A stretch of DNA of 64,000 bases from Pedobacter cryophilus (GCF_005116455.1 NZ_SWBP01000003.1:372012-436011); one strand, 5' to 3'. Counted from the first letter of the stretch, positions 53,953 to 63,908 are shown. Notes: generated by a model not told the origin, from the letters alone. Made by a program: numbers and translations.

Positions 53953-54765
53953 TTAAATTAATGGATCTTTCTCTTTTTTAAAATGATTATAAACCAAATG
54001 ATCTAACCATTTTGGAAAAAACTTTTGCATTAAAACTGTTAATTTTCCTTGTCCGGTCATAATCAGTTGTCTTTTTCTTTGTTCTACTCCGTCAACAATT
54101 CTAATGGCTACTTCTGCCGCTGTCATCATTTTATCTTCTTCCATAGAAGATTCACCTTGTGATTTGGCTTCGCTGTTTAGCGCTACATTTCTTATGTTAG
54201 AAGCCGTAAAACCCGGACAAGCCAACATTACATGTAAATTATTTTTTAGATTTTCTGTTCTTAAAGCTTCTAAAAAACCATTCATTGCAAACTTAGATGC
54301 CGAATAACCGGTACGACCGGGTAAACCTTTAAAACCTGCTATAGAAGATACCCCAACAATTGAGCCTTCGTTGTTTAATATTTCCTGTAAAGCGTATTTT
54401 GTGCAATAAACTGTTCCCCAAAAATTAATATCCATTACCTGTTTTAGAACTTCTAAATCAAGATCTTTAAATAATGCCCGCATAGAAATTCCTGCATTAT
54501 TTATCAGAATATCAATTCTACCCATGGTACTTATGGTTTGAGCAATTAATTCTTTACAATCTTGTTCTTTACTTACGTCTGTTTGTACAGCTAAAGTTTT
54601 TACTTTGTATTTTTCATGAATTTCTTGGGTGATTTCACATAATTTCACATACTGCCTTGCAGCCAAAACCAAATGTGCTCCTCTTTTTGCAAATTCTATG
54701 GCACATGCTCTACCAATGCCGCTAGAGGCGCCAGTAATGACTACTACTTTATCTTTTAAATCCAT
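53953..54765 (-). CDS. Short-chain dehydrogenase/reductase (SDR)
   Basis: 270 residues, classical SDR. TGASSGIGRACAIEF cofactor motif, NNAG, and the catalytic Ser and YSASK (TGYSASKFAMNGF). The Ala/Arg after the second strand (LAARQ) suggests NADP(H). The C-terminal part resembles DHRS-type membrane-bound enzymes. Substrate unknown. It starts one base after the glycosyltransferase gene. Confidence 0.92.
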   Translation of the reverse strand: MDLKDKVVVITGASSGIGRACAIEFAKRGAHLVLAARQYVKLCEITQEIHEKYKVKTLAVQTDVSKEQDCKELIAQTISTMGRIDILINNAGISMRALFKDLDLEVLKQVMDINFWGTVYCTKYALQEILNNEGSIVGVSSIAGFKGLPGRTGYSASKFAMNGFLEALRTENLKNNLHVMLACPGFTASNIRNVALNSEAKSQGESSMEEDKMMTAAEVAIRIVDGVEQRKRQLIMTGQGKLTVLMQKFFPKWLDHLVYNHFKKEKDPLI

Positions 54766-54766
54766 A

Positions 54767-55543
54767 TTAAAATTTTAAAAAATATTTTCTTACAAAGATG
54801 TACATCGCACCATAAAAACTTTGAATATATCTCCAACTCAATTTTCTTGTGCTTTGCCCCTTAAAATGAATGATATATGTATCAGAATAATAATAATTCT
54901 TATATCCTGCTAAGGTTAATCGGTAAGAAAGGTCAATATCCTCACCATACATAAAGAAAGATTCGTCAAATAAACCTGTTTTTTTTAAGGCTTTACTTCT
55001 TAACAACATAAAAGCTCCAGCCAAAACTTCTATTTCGGCAGTTTCAAACTCATTAATCCAACCCATATAATATCTGTTTAAAAACTTAGATTTTGGGAGC
55101 ACTTTTGAAACCCCGCTAAACTTTGTAAAAGCTGCCCAAGGAGTTGGTAAGCCTCTTTTAGATTCTTTTAAATATTTTCCTTGGGCATTAATCATTCTTA
55201 CACCTAAGCCTCCTGCTTGCTCTTTGGTATCCATAAAGGATAAAACTTTTGGGATAGTATCTGCACTGGTAATAGTATCAGGGTTAATCACCAAAATATA
55301 CTCTCCCTTAGCCATTAAAATTGCCTGATTATTAGCTTTAGAAAAACCAATATTTTTTTGATTAGCGATAAGCTTAATAGTTGGATATTTAGCCTCAATC
55401 ATTTCTACCGTTTGATCTTTAGAAGCATTGTCTACCACAAAAATTTCATACTCAAAACCTTCGGCAGAGTCTATTAATGAGTCTAATGCTTGTTGCAATA
55501 GATCTCTAACATTATAGCTTACAATGATAATAGATAGTTTCAA
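54767..55543 (-). CDS. Family 2 glycosyltransferase
   Basis: 258 residues. LSIIIVSYNVRDLLQQALDSL and VDNASKDQTVEMI at the N terminus, the acidic NPDTITSADTIP (metal site) and FFMYGEDIDLSYRL (catalytic Asp region) show a rhamnosyl/GT2-type transferase such as WbbL-like proteins. It transfers a sugar onto a lipid or saccharide acceptor on the cytoplasmic face. Next to recR, four bases away. Confidence 0.92.
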   Translation of the reverse strand: MKLSIIIVSYNVRDLLQQALDSLIDSAEGFEYEIFVVDNASKDQTVEMIEAKYPTIKLIANQKNIGFSKANNQAILMAKGEYILVINPDTITSADTIPKVLSFMDTKEQAGGLGVRMINAQGKYLKESKRGLPTPWAAFTKFSGVSKVLPKSKFLNRYYMGWINEFETAEIEVLAGAFMLLRSKALKKTGLFDESFFMYGEDIDLSYRLTLAGYKNYYYSDTYIIHFKGQSTRKLSWRYIQSFYGAMYIFVRKYFLKF

Positions 55544-55546
55544 AGG

Positions 55547-56164
55547 CTATTTTGTAAGGGAGTTTTCATAAGGTACTCTGGTAGTGATAGACCTCCCTAA
55601 AGTAAGTTCATCTGCGTATTCTATTTCGCCACCAAAGGCAATTCCTCTAGCCAAAGTGCTTATTTTTAAAGGGTATTCTTTTAATCGCTTATGAAGATAA
55701 AAAATGGTGGTATCGCCTTCCATTGTGGCACTTAAAGCAAAAATTACTTCTACGGCCTCACCAGCTTTCACTCTTTCTACCAATAAATCTACCGTTAAAT
55801 CTGACGGTCCAACGCCATCCATTGGAGAAATTAAACCGTTTAAAACGTGATACAAACCATTATATTGATTGGTGTTTTCTATAGCCATTACATCTCGGCT
55901 ATCTTCAACCACACAAATTAAAGAATGGTCTCTTTTGTGAGATGCACAAATTTCGCAAATTTCAAAATCAGAAATATTATAACAGCTTTTACAAAACCTG
56001 ATGTTGTTTTTTAGGTGTATAAAAGTGTTTCCAAATTTTTCTACTGAGGCATAATCTTGATTGAGCAAATGTAAAACCAACCTGAGCGCTGTTTTTTGCC
56101 CAATTCCAGGTAGTTTTCCAAATTCATTTACTGCATTCTCTAATAATTTAGAGGAAAAATTCAT
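55547..56164 (-). CDS. recR: Recombination protein RecR
   Basis: 205 residues. Helix-hairpin-helix [20 protein letters not shown], zinc finger ([16 protein letters not shown]), Toprim domain with [12 protein letters not shown], and the C-terminal [21 protein letters not shown]. It works with RecO in loading RecA on gaps. First gene of a minus-strand row, divergent from the symporter. Confidence 0.96.
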   Translation of the reverse strand: MNFSSKLLENAVNEFGKLPGIGQKTALRLVLHLLNQDYASVEKFGNTFIHLKNNIRFCKSCYNISDFEICEICASHKRDHSLICVVEDSRDVMAIENTNQYNGLYHVLNGLISPMDGVGPSDLTVDLLVERVKAGEAVEVIFALSATMEGDTTIFYLHKRLKEYPLKISTLARGIAFGGEIEYADELTLGRSITTRVPYENSLTK

Positions 56165-56239
56165 TTTGCTAAATTAAAAATTTAATGCTAATTAGCGATG
56201 ATTTTTATACCTTAACCCCATCTTTAACTCACATTAAAT

Positions 56240-57739
56240 ATGTCTCCAAATATTCTTTTATCATTTATTATTGGCTACTTCCTTCTTTTGATTTTTGTCT
56301 CCTTTATGACCTCCAAAAAATCATCAGATAACTCTACTTTTTTTATCGCCAACAGAAATTCTAAATGGTATTTGGTAGCTTTTGGAATGATTGGTACTGC
56401 TTTAAGTGGGGTTACCTTTATTTCTGTGCCTGGGCAAGTAGGTTCTTTAGCTGGTCATCAGTTTGAATATTTTCAGTTTGTATTAGGGAATGCCATAGGT
56501 TTTATTGTAGTAGCTACGGTTTTGCTTCCGTTGTATTACCGCATGAATCTTACTTCTATTTATGGTTACATAGAAAAAAGGTTAGGCGTGGTGAGCTATA
56601 AAACTGCTGCCGGTATATTTTTAATGAGCAGAACCATTGGATCTGCCTTTAGATTATACTTGGTTGTTATTGTTTTACAACGATTTATATTTGATAGCTA
56701 TGGTGTTCCGTTTTGGGCAACGGTTTTAATTTCGCTTACGCTGATATGGCTTTATACTTTTAAAGGTGGCTTAAAAACCATTATCATTACTGATTCTTTG
56801 CAAACTACTTTCTTGGTTTTATCAGTAATATTAACCATTTACTTTATTTGCAGTAGTTTAAACTTAAACTTTTTTGAAGCTTTTGAGACTATTAAAAACA
56901 GTGGCTATTCTAAAATTTTCTTTTACGAAGATTTTTTAACTAATAAATTTCATGTGAGCAAGCAGTTATTAGGTGGGATGTTTGTGACCATTGCCATGAT
57001 TGGATTGGATCAAGATTTAATGCAAAAAAATCTAAGCTGCAAAAACATTGGCGAAGCACAAAAAAACATGTTCACTTTTACCGCAATTTTTGTAATTATC
57101 AACCTGTTTTTTTTAAGCGTAGGTGCTTTACTTTACGTTTATGCCAATAAAAATGGTATCGCTATTCCGGTTGATGCCAATGGAACGGTAAGAACAGATT
57201 TTTTGTTTCCAGAAATTGCCCTAAATCATTTAACACTTATCCCTGGAATTGTTTTTATGTTAGGCCTCACAGCGGCAACTTTTGCTACCACAGATTCGGC
57301 ATTAACAGCTTTAACCACTTCTTTTTGTGTAGATTTTTTAGGCTTCAATAAAAAAGCGGACATAAATTCTCCAAAAAGTATCCAAACTAGGCATTGGGTG
57401 CATGTAGGCTTTTCGGTATTAATGTTTCTTACGGTAATATTATTCAATGAAGTAAACAACAAAGCCGTAGTCAGCGCTATTTTCACAGTAGCATCCTACA
57501 CTTATGGGCCATTGTTAGGCTTATATGCTTTTGGGTTGTTTTTAAAGAAAAGAGGAGTTTATGATAAATTGGTTCCGTTTATCTGTATTTTATCTCCTGC
57601 CATTTGTTATTTCTTAAACCAAAATTCGGCCTCATTATTAGGTGGCTATGTTTTTGATAACGAACTTATTTTAATAAACGGAATGATTACTTTTGCGGGC
57701 TTGTTTATAATTTCAAACAAACAAGCTAAAATTGCGTAG
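56240..57739 (+). CDS. Sodium:solute symporter (SSS family)
   Basis: 499 residues with 13 or so membrane helices. The SSS signatures are GMIGTALSGVTFISVPGQVG near residue 50 and the TMs around YTFKGGLKTIIITDSLQTTFLVLS. These proteins use a sodium gradient to import sugars, amino acids or vitamins. Substrate not readable. Bacteroidetes have many of this close type. It precedes the LOG gene by 27 bases on the same strand. Confidence 0.9.
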   Translation: MSPNILLSFIIGYFLLLIFVSFMTSKKSSDNSTFFIANRNSKWYLVAFGMIGTALSGVTFISVPGQVGSLAGHQFEYFQFVLGNAIGFIVVATVLLPLYYRMNLTSIYGYIEKRLGVVSYKTAAGIFLMSRTIGSAFRLYLVVIVLQRFIFDSYGVPFWATVLISLTLIWLYTFKGGLKTIIITDSLQTTFLVLSVILTIYFICSSLNLNFFEAFETIKNSGYSKIFFYEDFLTNKFHVSKQLLGGMFVTIAMIGLDQDLMQKNLSCKNIGEAQKNMFTFTAIFVIINLFFLSVGALLYVYANKNGIAIPVDANGTVRTDFLFPEIALNHLTLIPGIVFMLGLTAATFATTDSALTALTTSFCVDFLGFNKKADINSPKSIQTRHWVHVGFSVLMFLTVILFNEVNNKAVVSAIFTVASYTYGPLLGLYAFGLFLKKRGVYDKLVPFICILSPAICYFLNQNSASLLGGYVFDNELILINGMITFAGLFIISNKQAKIA

Positions 57740-57766
57740 CATTATAATAGAATTTAGCAGCTGAAT

Positions 57767-58474
57767 ATGACAAGTGAAGAAAAAATAAGAAGTGCATTTG
57801 AAAATAAGACCTGGCAAGAGATTAAAGTAACAGACTCTTGGCAGATTTTTAAAATCATGGCTGAATTTGTTGATGGATTTGAGAAGTTGGCTAAAATTGG
57901 ACCCTGTGTATCTATATTTGGTTCGGCAAGAACAAAAAACGAAAACAAATACTACCAAATGGCGGTAGAAACCGGCAGATTATTAACCGAACGTGGCTAC
58001 GGTGTAATTACAGGTGGTGGCCCAGGTATTATGGAAGCTGGTAACAAAGGTGCTTTTGAAGCTGGTGGAAAGTCTGTAGGGTTAAACATTGAATTGCCTT
58101 TTGAGCAGTTCCATAACCGGTACATAGACAGAGATAAAATACTGGAATTTGATTATTTCTTCATCAGAAAAGTGATGTTTATGAAATACTCACAGGGTTA
58201 TATTGTGATGCCAGGAGGATTTGGTACCATGGATGAACTTTTTGAAGCCATGACATTGATTCAGACTGGTAAAATCGCTCGTTTTCCAATTGTACTGGTA
58301 GGTACAGATTATTGGAGCGGATTAATAGATTGGATTAAAGGCACCATGTTAGAAAAAGAAAAAAACATAAACGCCGAAGATTTAAATCTTTTTAGACTAG
58401 TTGATACTGCTGAAGAAGCTGCAGAGCATATTTTTAGGTTCTATGACAAATACGTACTGAAACCTAACTTCTAA
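57767..58474 (+). CDS. LOG-family TIGR00730 Rossmann-fold protein
   Basis: 235 residues. IFGSARTKNENKYYQMAVETGRLL, VITGGGPGIMEAGNKGAFEAGG, and the PGGxGTxxE motif (PGGFGTMDELFEAMTLIQTGK) define the family. Related enzymes are nucleotide 5'-monophosphate phosphoribohydrolases, some making cytokinin bases. In bacteria without plant contact the role is likely nucleotide turnover. It has the ordinary length for the long-form members. Confidence 0.9.
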   Translation: MTSEEKIRSAFENKTWQEIKVTDSWQIFKIMAEFVDGFEKLAKIGPCVSIFGSARTKNENKYYQMAVETGRLLTERGYGVITGGGPGIMEAGNKGAFEAGGKSVGLNIELPFEQFHNRYIDRDKILEFDYFFIRKVMFMKYSQGYIVMPGGFGTMDELFEAMTLIQTGKIARFPIVLVGTDYWSGLIDWIKGTMLEKEKNINAEDLNLFRLVDTAEEAAEHIFRFYDKYVLKPNF

Positions 58475-58560
58475 TAAACTTTACATATAATTTTTTGTTA
58501 CCTCAATTGCGGTAGGCTTATTGCTATCTGCTTGATGAATTTTTATACTATTTAACTATT

Positions 58561-59223
58561 TTGGATTTTATTAACAACGTTTTTGATGTGCTCTTAAACA
58601 TAGATCAACATCTAAATTTACTGATCATTAATTATCAATTTTGGACTTATCTTATTTTGTTCATCATTATTTTTGCAGAAACTGGCTTTGTTGTTACTCC
58701 TTTTTTACCTGGCGATCCTTTACTATTTGCAGCCGGAGCATTAATTGCTGGAGGTGGTACCGGATTAAACATTTATTTACTCGCATTAATTTTATTTGTT
58801 GCAGCCGTAGCCGGAAATCAGGTAAATTACAGCTTAGGCCACTATTTGGGGCCCAAAGTTTTTAAGCCCGAGAATAAATTTTTAAAGTTTAGCTATTACC
58901 ACAAAACACAAGCATTTTTTGCCAAACATGGTGGTAAATCTGTGGTATTAAGTCGGTTTTTTCCTGTTTTAAGAACTTTTGTGCCTTTTGTAGCCGGTGT
59001 AATAAAAATGCCTTTCTACAAATATTCTTACTATAACATTACGGGAGGCTTTTTATGGATAATTGGCTTTTTGATGCTGGGTTACATATTTGGAAACTTA
59101 CCTTTTGTAAAAGAAAACTTTAGTTGGGTAATTTTAATTATTAGTATTTTCACAACTCTACCTCCAGTCATTGGTGCATTATATTCTAAATACAGTCCTA
59201 AAAAAGCTATAATTCAATCTTAA
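58561..59223 (+). CDS. DedA family membrane protein
   Basis: 220 residues from TTG at 58561; no closer ATG gives a complete DedA. Five or six membrane helices. GFVVTPFLPGDPLLFAAGAL and SRFFPVLRTFVPFVAGVIKM are the DedA signatures with the basic residue in the R-F-P-V-R-T motif. The family transports undecaprenyl phosphate or other lipids across the inner membrane. Upstream the box TATTTTGG is only an approximate -7 match. Confidence 0.92.
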   Translation: MDFINNVFDVLLNIDQHLNLLIINYQFWTYLILFIIIFAETGFVVTPFLPGDPLLFAAGALIAGGGTGLNIYLLALILFVAAVAGNQVNYSLGHYLGPKVFKPENKFLKFSYYHKTQAFFAKHGGKSVVLSRFFPVLRTFVPFVAGVIKMPFYKYSYYNITGGFLWIIGFLMLGYIFGNLPFVKENFSWVILIISIFTTLPPVIGALYSKYSPKKAIIQS

Positions 59224-59259
59224 AACATCCAATTTTCTAATTTAAACGTTGTTAAAAGC

Positions 59260-60228
59260 ATGTCTTTAAATTGCTTGTTTTTAACTGTTTTTCTATTTAT
59301 ATCTCCTTGTTTATTTGCGCAGCAATTAGATTCTAATTTAATAAATCAACAATTTGTTGATCGTTATAAAGAAAATGGAGAGCTATCTTATACCTCACCA
59401 CTTAGCGAAATAGGCGCTCCCTCAAAATATATCATTTCAGGTAAATTAACAACCACTTATATGTTGTTAGGCACTAAAAACTCTCCCATCGCCTTTGCGG
59501 TAATTCCAGAATTTACCGTTAGGGTTAGAAATGAGCAATCTGCTGGCGTAAGAACACCAAGTTTTAAATTGGGAGGCAGCACCTTTATTCGTTTAAACAA
59601 AAACATCAATAATTATAAATATGCCGAGCTAAGTTTTACCCATCATTCTAACGGACAAGATGGAGAAGCTGTAAACGCTAACAGTACTATTAACACCTAT
59701 AATGGTAATTTTAGCACTAATTATTTAACTACTTCTTACCGTTTTGGGAGCTTTTCTAATAAAAATCAAGATGAAGATTATAGCTCCAATAACCATAGAA
59801 TAGGTTTACAATGGAATAAATGGTTTGCTTATGAAAAAGCTTTAGATAATAATTATGGTTTTACCAGATTGTTATACAATTTCTCTTGGCGGAGATATGC
59901 TTTCTATTTTTCGGAAAAGAAAAATGGCTGGAAAAGAAAAGCGAATGATGAGCCAAAAGCTCAAAAACTAGAAAAAGAATATTTAAGATTTAATACCGAG
60001 ATTTCTTATGCGGTAAATAAAATTCAAAATTACGGCTTAATTGCGCCAAAAAAGCGTTTAAATGCCGAACTTTCTATCCATTACAGTTTACCTTTTATGA
60101 ACAATGTTTTTTTGATGGCTGCCGCCGGATACTACGGAGAAGATCCTTACAACATTTACTTTAATGATAAATATGCTTATACCAGATTTGGGATTTCTAC
60201 CGGTTTTATAAAGTATAATATCAATTAA
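59260..60228 (+). CDS. Outer-membrane beta-barrel protein, OMPLA-like
   Basis: 322 residues. Signal peptide 1-21 (CLFAQ), then alternating amphipathic strands ending with YNIN. The segment FTHHSNGQDGEAVN resembles the active-site block of outer-membrane phospholipase A (H-x-SNG), with candidate catalytic His and Ser. The Ca-site sequence and following SRSWN of true OMPLA are not conserved here, so activity is uncertain. In Bacteroidetes such proteins are usually annotated as hypothetical or phospholipase A. It lies 37 bases after dedA. Confidence 0.7.
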   Translation: MSLNCLFLTVFLFISPCLFAQQLDSNLINQQFVDRYKENGELSYTSPLSEIGAPSKYIISGKLTTTYMLLGTKNSPIAFAVIPEFTVRVRNEQSAGVRTPSFKLGGSTFIRLNKNINNYKYAELSFTHHSNGQDGEAVNANSTINTYNGNFSTNYLTTSYRFGSFSNKNQDEDYSSNNHRIGLQWNKWFAYEKALDNNYGFTRLLYNFSWRRYAFYFSEKKNGWKRKANDEPKAQKLEKEYLRFNTEISYAVNKIQNYGLIAPKKRLNAELSIHYSLPFMNNVFLMAAAGYYGEDPYNIYFNDKYAYTRFGISTGFIKYNIN

Positions 60229-60818
60229 TGGATAGAGCTTACCCCTCCAGAAACTATAAATTTCATAGCTTGCGCCGATGATATTTTTAAAGGTTTTACC
60301 TTATCGGCACTTACAATAAGCACTTGCCCAGCAAAAGAATAAGACCAAGGAAAATAAACAGCCACATCGCCTTTTAAACCAAAAGAACCAAGGTCTTTTT
60401 GAGTTAAAAACCCAATGCGTTTAAAGCCGTGTGAATCTTCTACCAAAACAGGCTCGCTTAATTTTTTATCATCACCAACAAAAGCTTCGGTTAAATCTTT
60501 GATGGAAGAATAAATAAACTTGAAGAGAGGAATCTTGTTTAACCATCTATTAAACCAATTATAAATAGGCTCAGTAATTAAATAAGTAGCAATAAAACCT
60601 GCAACCAAAATAATGATGATTACCGATAGAATACCCAAGCCTGGTATATACAACGGCTGCCCTGTGGCTGGATTAATCAAAAACTTTTCACTAAAATTTA
60701 GCGCATCATCTGCCGAAGAAAAAGCCCAAAAAATAACAAAGAAAGCCGCTCCTAAAGGTAAAACTACCAATAAACCTTTTGCAAAATACCTTAATAATGC
60801 ATTTAATATCCTTTTCAT
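60225..60818 (-). CDS. DUF502 membrane protein
   Basis: 197 residues. Two membrane helices near the N terminus (about 13-31 and 57-82) and a periplasmic or cytoplasmic C-terminal domain with IPLFKFIYSSIKDLTEAFVGDDKKLSEPVLVE and FPWSYSFAGQVLIVSADKVKPL, which match DUF502. Function unknown. Its end overlaps the OMPLA-like gene by 4 bases convergently. It follows murF-alr by 9 bases, so co-transcription is likely. Confidence 0.9.
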   Translation of the reverse strand: MKRILNALLRYFAKGLLVVLPLGAAFFVIFWAFSSADDALNFSEKFLINPATGQPLYIPGLGILSVIIIILVAGFIATYLITEPIYNWFNRWLNKIPLFKFIYSSIKDLTEAFVGDDKKLSEPVLVEDSHGFKRIGFLTQKDLGSFGLKGDVAVYFPWSYSFAGQVLIVSADKVKPLKISSAQAMKFIVSGGVSSIH

Positions 60819-60827
60819 CTTTCTAAA

Positions 60828-63287
60828 TTATTCGTAAAAATAAACACGTTTTACCCTTTGTGATATATTTGTAATTACTTCATAAGGAATGGTATTTAAC
60901 TGTTTTGATAAATCATAAACAGAAAGTTCTTCCCCAAAAATAATCACATCATCGCCCTCTTTAATTGCTAATCCGGTAATATCAAGCATGGTCATATCCA
61001 TACAAATATTCCCTATGGTATAAGCCCGTTTACCGTTAATTAACATATATCCTACCCCATTTCCTAAAGCTCGGGGATAACCATCTGCATATCCAATTTT
61101 AACGGTAGCAATTTTTCCATCTTTCTTCATTATCCCACTTCGGCCATAACCTACTGTTTCTCCCTTTTTTAATTCTTTAATTTGGGTAATGGTGGTTTTT
61201 AAGGTGGCTACATTTTGTAGTGCGGCTCTTTCAGCAATCACACTTTCTATCCCATATAAGCCAATTCCTAACCTCACCATATCAAATTGTGCTTGCGGCC
61301 ATTTGCTAATGGCTGCGGTATTAGCAATGTGTTTGATAAATGTATAACCTAAAGCTTCAGATAAACGATTAGAAATTTTATCAAAAAGTTGAATTTGATG
61401 TTGCGTATAATTGTTGTGAACATCACTTTCGCTTGCCGCCAAATGAGAAAGTGCACTTTTCACTTGTAAAGCCTTATGTGATAATAAAAAAGAAATCAGT
61501 TCAGCAATATCTTCATCGGTAAAACCCAAACGATGCATTCCTGTATCTAACTTAATATGAACCGGATAGCTTTCTATTTGGTGATCTGATAGGTAATCGG
61601 CGAAAGCCTCTAAAATTCTAAAACTATATAATTCTGGTTCTAACTGATTAGAGATTAAAGCTTCAAAAGATGAAACTTCGGGGCTTAAAACCATAATTGG
61701 CAAGGTAATTCCTGCTTGTCTTAGCGCTACACCTTCATCGGCATAAGCCACAGCTAAATAATCTACTTTATGATGTTGTAAAATATTAGCTATTTCATCA
61801 CTCCCACTGCCATAAGCAAAAGCCTTTACCATAGCCATTAACTTTACACCCGGAGCTAGCTTAGATTTATAATGATTTAGGTTATGCACTAAAGCATTCA
61901 GATTAATTTCTAAAACGGTATCATGCACTTTTTGGGTGAGTATTTTGCTGATGCGCTCAAACTCAAAATGCCTTGCTCCCTTTAATAAAATGGTTTCATT
62001 TTTAAATATCTGCTTATCAAATCGTTCTAAAAAATCATCAGTGTCTTTAAAAAACCATTTGTTCATTTTAAAGTTACCCTGATGTTTTTGAAGGTCCTCG
62101 CCGATGCCTATAAACTTATCAATTCCTTTGTTTTCTACTAATTGAGCAACCTTTTGATACAACTGAACAGCTGGAATTCCGCTCTGGTGAATATCAGAAA
62201 GAATGAGCGTTTTGGTAAGATATTGACTTTGCTGATTCAAAAAATCGATGGCAATTTCTAATGAAGAAAAATCAGAGTTATAAGAATCATCAATAATGGC
62301 AGTTTGATGGATGCCACTTTTAAGTTCTAAACGCATTTTTACTACCAAAAGCTTTTCTATTCTTTGCGCAATTACTTGCTGATGATAGTTTAAATAAAGC
62401 ATGGAAGCCCAACAAATTACTGCATTTTCTATTGAAGCTTTATCTGTAAAAGGGATGCGAATAGCAATCTCTATGTTTTTATAAATTCCTTTGATCAGCG
62501 AATTTCCATTGTGGGTACTGATATCGGTAATTTTTAAATCGGCATCTTGATCAAAACTCCAGGTAAAGATTTTTTTCGCTTCAGAAAGCTCTGAAATATA
62601 TTTTGAATTGATGATTAAGGTTTCTGAATTTTTGAAAAGTCTTAATTTTTCTTGCAATTTTTGAGTCCTGCTTTCAAAGCCTTCATCATGAGAAGAAGCC
62701 AGATTGGTTAATATGCCAATGGTAGGCTTAATAATTTCTTCTAAATGATCCATTTCTTGAACGGTAGAAATGCCAGCTTCAAATATGGCTAAATCATAAT
62801 CATGGGTCATTTCCCAAACAGATAAAGGAACACCTATTTGAGAATTATAACTTTTAGGACTCCTAATGAGTTTAAAATCGGCAGCTAAAAGTTGAAATAA
62901 CCATTCTTTTACAATAGTTTTTCCATTACTACCCGTAATACCTATTACCGGATAATGAAAATGACTGCGATGATAAGCTACTAACTGTTGCAAAGCCTTT
63001 AAACTATCCTTAACCCAAATAAAATTAGCATCGGGATAATTTGCGACAGAAAAATTTTCATCAGTGATTACAAAAGACCTTAAGCCTATCTCATAAAGTT
63101 GCGGAATGTATTGATGAGCATCTCTTCTAGCCTTTAAAGCAAAGAATACCGAAGAACTTGCTTCTGAAACTTTTCTACTATCTGTTAAAATATGACGAAT
63201 AATTTGATCGGGATGAGGAAGCACCAGCTTATCAGCAATAATTTTTGATAAATCTTGAATTTGATAAGCTATTTGAGACATTGCCAC
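60828..63287 (-). CDS. murF-alr: Bifunctional MurF / alanine racemase
   Basis: 819 residues. N-terminal half: MurF ligase (P-loop GITGSNGKTIVKEW near residue 113, DDSYNSDFSS near residue 338) that adds D-Ala-D-Ala to UDP-MurNAc-tripeptide. C-terminal half: PLP-type alanine racemase with Lys488 in MAMVKAFAYGSG, RLGIGLYG and CMDMTMLDI. The fusion puts D-alanine supply and use in one chain and is typical of Bacteroidetes. Divergent from recX. DUF502 follows 9 bases downstream. Confidence 0.95.
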   Translation of the reverse strand: MAMSQIAYQIQDLSKIIADKLVLPHPDQIIRHILTDSRKVSEASSSVFFALKARRDAHQYIPQLYEIGLRSFVITDENFSVANYPDANFIWVKDSLKALQQLVAYHRSHFHYPVIGITGSNGKTIVKEWLFQLLAADFKLIRSPKSYNSQIGVPLSVWEMTHDYDLAIFEAGISTVQEMDHLEEIIKPTIGILTNLASSHDEGFESRTQKLQEKLRLFKNSETLIINSKYISELSEAKKIFTWSFDQDADLKITDISTHNGNSLIKGIYKNIEIAIRIPFTDKASIENAVICWASMLYLNYHQQVIAQRIEKLLVVKMRLELKSGIHQTAIIDDSYNSDFSSLEIAIDFLNQQSQYLTKTLILSDIHQSGIPAVQLYQKVAQLVENKGIDKFIGIGEDLQKHQGNFKMNKWFFKDTDDFLERFDKQIFKNETILLKGARHFEFERISKILTQKVHDTVLEINLNALVHNLNHYKSKLAPGVKLMAMVKAFAYGSGSDEIANILQHHKVDYLAVAYADEGVALRQAGITLPIMVLSPEVSSFEALISNQLEPELYSFRILEAFADYLSDHQIESYPVHIKLDTGMHRLGFTDEDIAELISFLLSHKALQVKSALSHLAASESDVHNNYTQHQIQLFDKISNRLSEALGYTFIKHIANTAAISKWPQAQFDMVRLGIGLYGIESVIAERAALQNVATLKTTITQIKELKKGETVGYGRSGIMKKDGKIATVKIGYADGYPRALGNGVGYMLINGKRAYTIGNICMDMTMLDITGLAIKEGDDVIIFGEELSVYDLSKQLNTIPYEVITNISQRVKRVYFYE

Positions 63288-63329
63288 AAAGTTGACGATT
63301 ATTCACGAATATCACTAATTTTATAGCGT

Positions 63330-63809
63330 ATGGAGAAAAAAATACCTCAATATATTGACAAACAAACGGCCACTTTAAAAGCTGAATCTTATTGCGCTTA
63401 CCAAGAAAGAAGCCAATACGAAGTTAGGGGCAAACTGCTTGACTTAGGAATGAGATATGATGAGTTAGAAGAAATTATAGCTTATTTGATAGAAAATAAT
63501 TTTTTAAACGAAGAGCGTTTTGCAAATGCTTATGCCCGAGGGAAACTAAGAATTAAAGGTTGGGGTAAAAACAAAATAGCCCAGGGACTAAAATTTAAGC
63601 AGGTATCATTACCGCTAGTTAAAAAAGCATTAAAAAATTTAGACGAAACAGAATATTTAGAAAAATTAAAGGAAGTTTTAGATAAAAAAAATGAAAGCGT
63701 TAAAGAAAAAACAGCTTATCAAAGGAATTTTAAGCTCACACAATACGCTTTGAGCCGAGGTTTTGAGCGTGATTTAATTTTTTTTATGCTGAAAGATAGC
63801 GAATTATAA
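63330..63809 (+). CDS. recX: Regulatory protein RecX
   Basis: 159 residues of three-helix repeats: KAESYCAYQERSQYEVRGKLLDLG, NFLNEERFANAYARGKLRIKGWGKNKIAQGLK and NFKLTQYALSRGFERDLI. RecX limits RecA filament growth. recA is not adjacent here. Divergent from murF-alr with a gap of 42 bases. The region of about 100 bases after it leads into the tRNA cluster promoter. Confidence 0.92.
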   Translation: MEKKIPQYIDKQTATLKAESYCAYQERSQYEVRGKLLDLGMRYDELEEIIAYLIENNFLNEERFANAYARGKLRIKGWGKNKIAQGLKFKQVSLPLVKKALKNLDETEYLEKLKEVLDKKNESVKEKTAYQRNFKLTQYALSRGFERDLIFFMLKDSEL

Positions 63810-63838
63810 AATGTTGCTGATTTTTTTTCAATTCAATC

Positions 63839-63868
63839 TTGCAAAGAATATTTTTCTGTCTATATTTG
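63839..63868 (+). promoter_or_regulatory. Consensus promoter of the terminal tRNA cluster
   Basis: TTG (63839-63841), a 19-base spacer, then TATATTTG (63861-63868): a full match to the Bacteroidetes promoter. The predicted start lies near 63873, about 36 bases before the first tRNA-like sequence. Confidence 0.75.
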
Positions 63869-63884
63869 CAACCCGCAAGGGATA

Positions 63885-63896
63885 GTTCTTTAACAC
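63885..63896 (+). promoter_or_regulatory. boxA-like antitermination element
   Basis: GTTCTTTAACAC contains CTTTAACA, the core of the E. coli rrn boxA (TGCTCTTTAACA), between the promoter and the first tRNA-like sequence. In rRNA and some tRNA operons this binds NusB/S10 to resist termination. Assigned by similarity only. Confidence 0.5.
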
Positions 63897-63908
63897 AAAT
63901 AATAAAAT

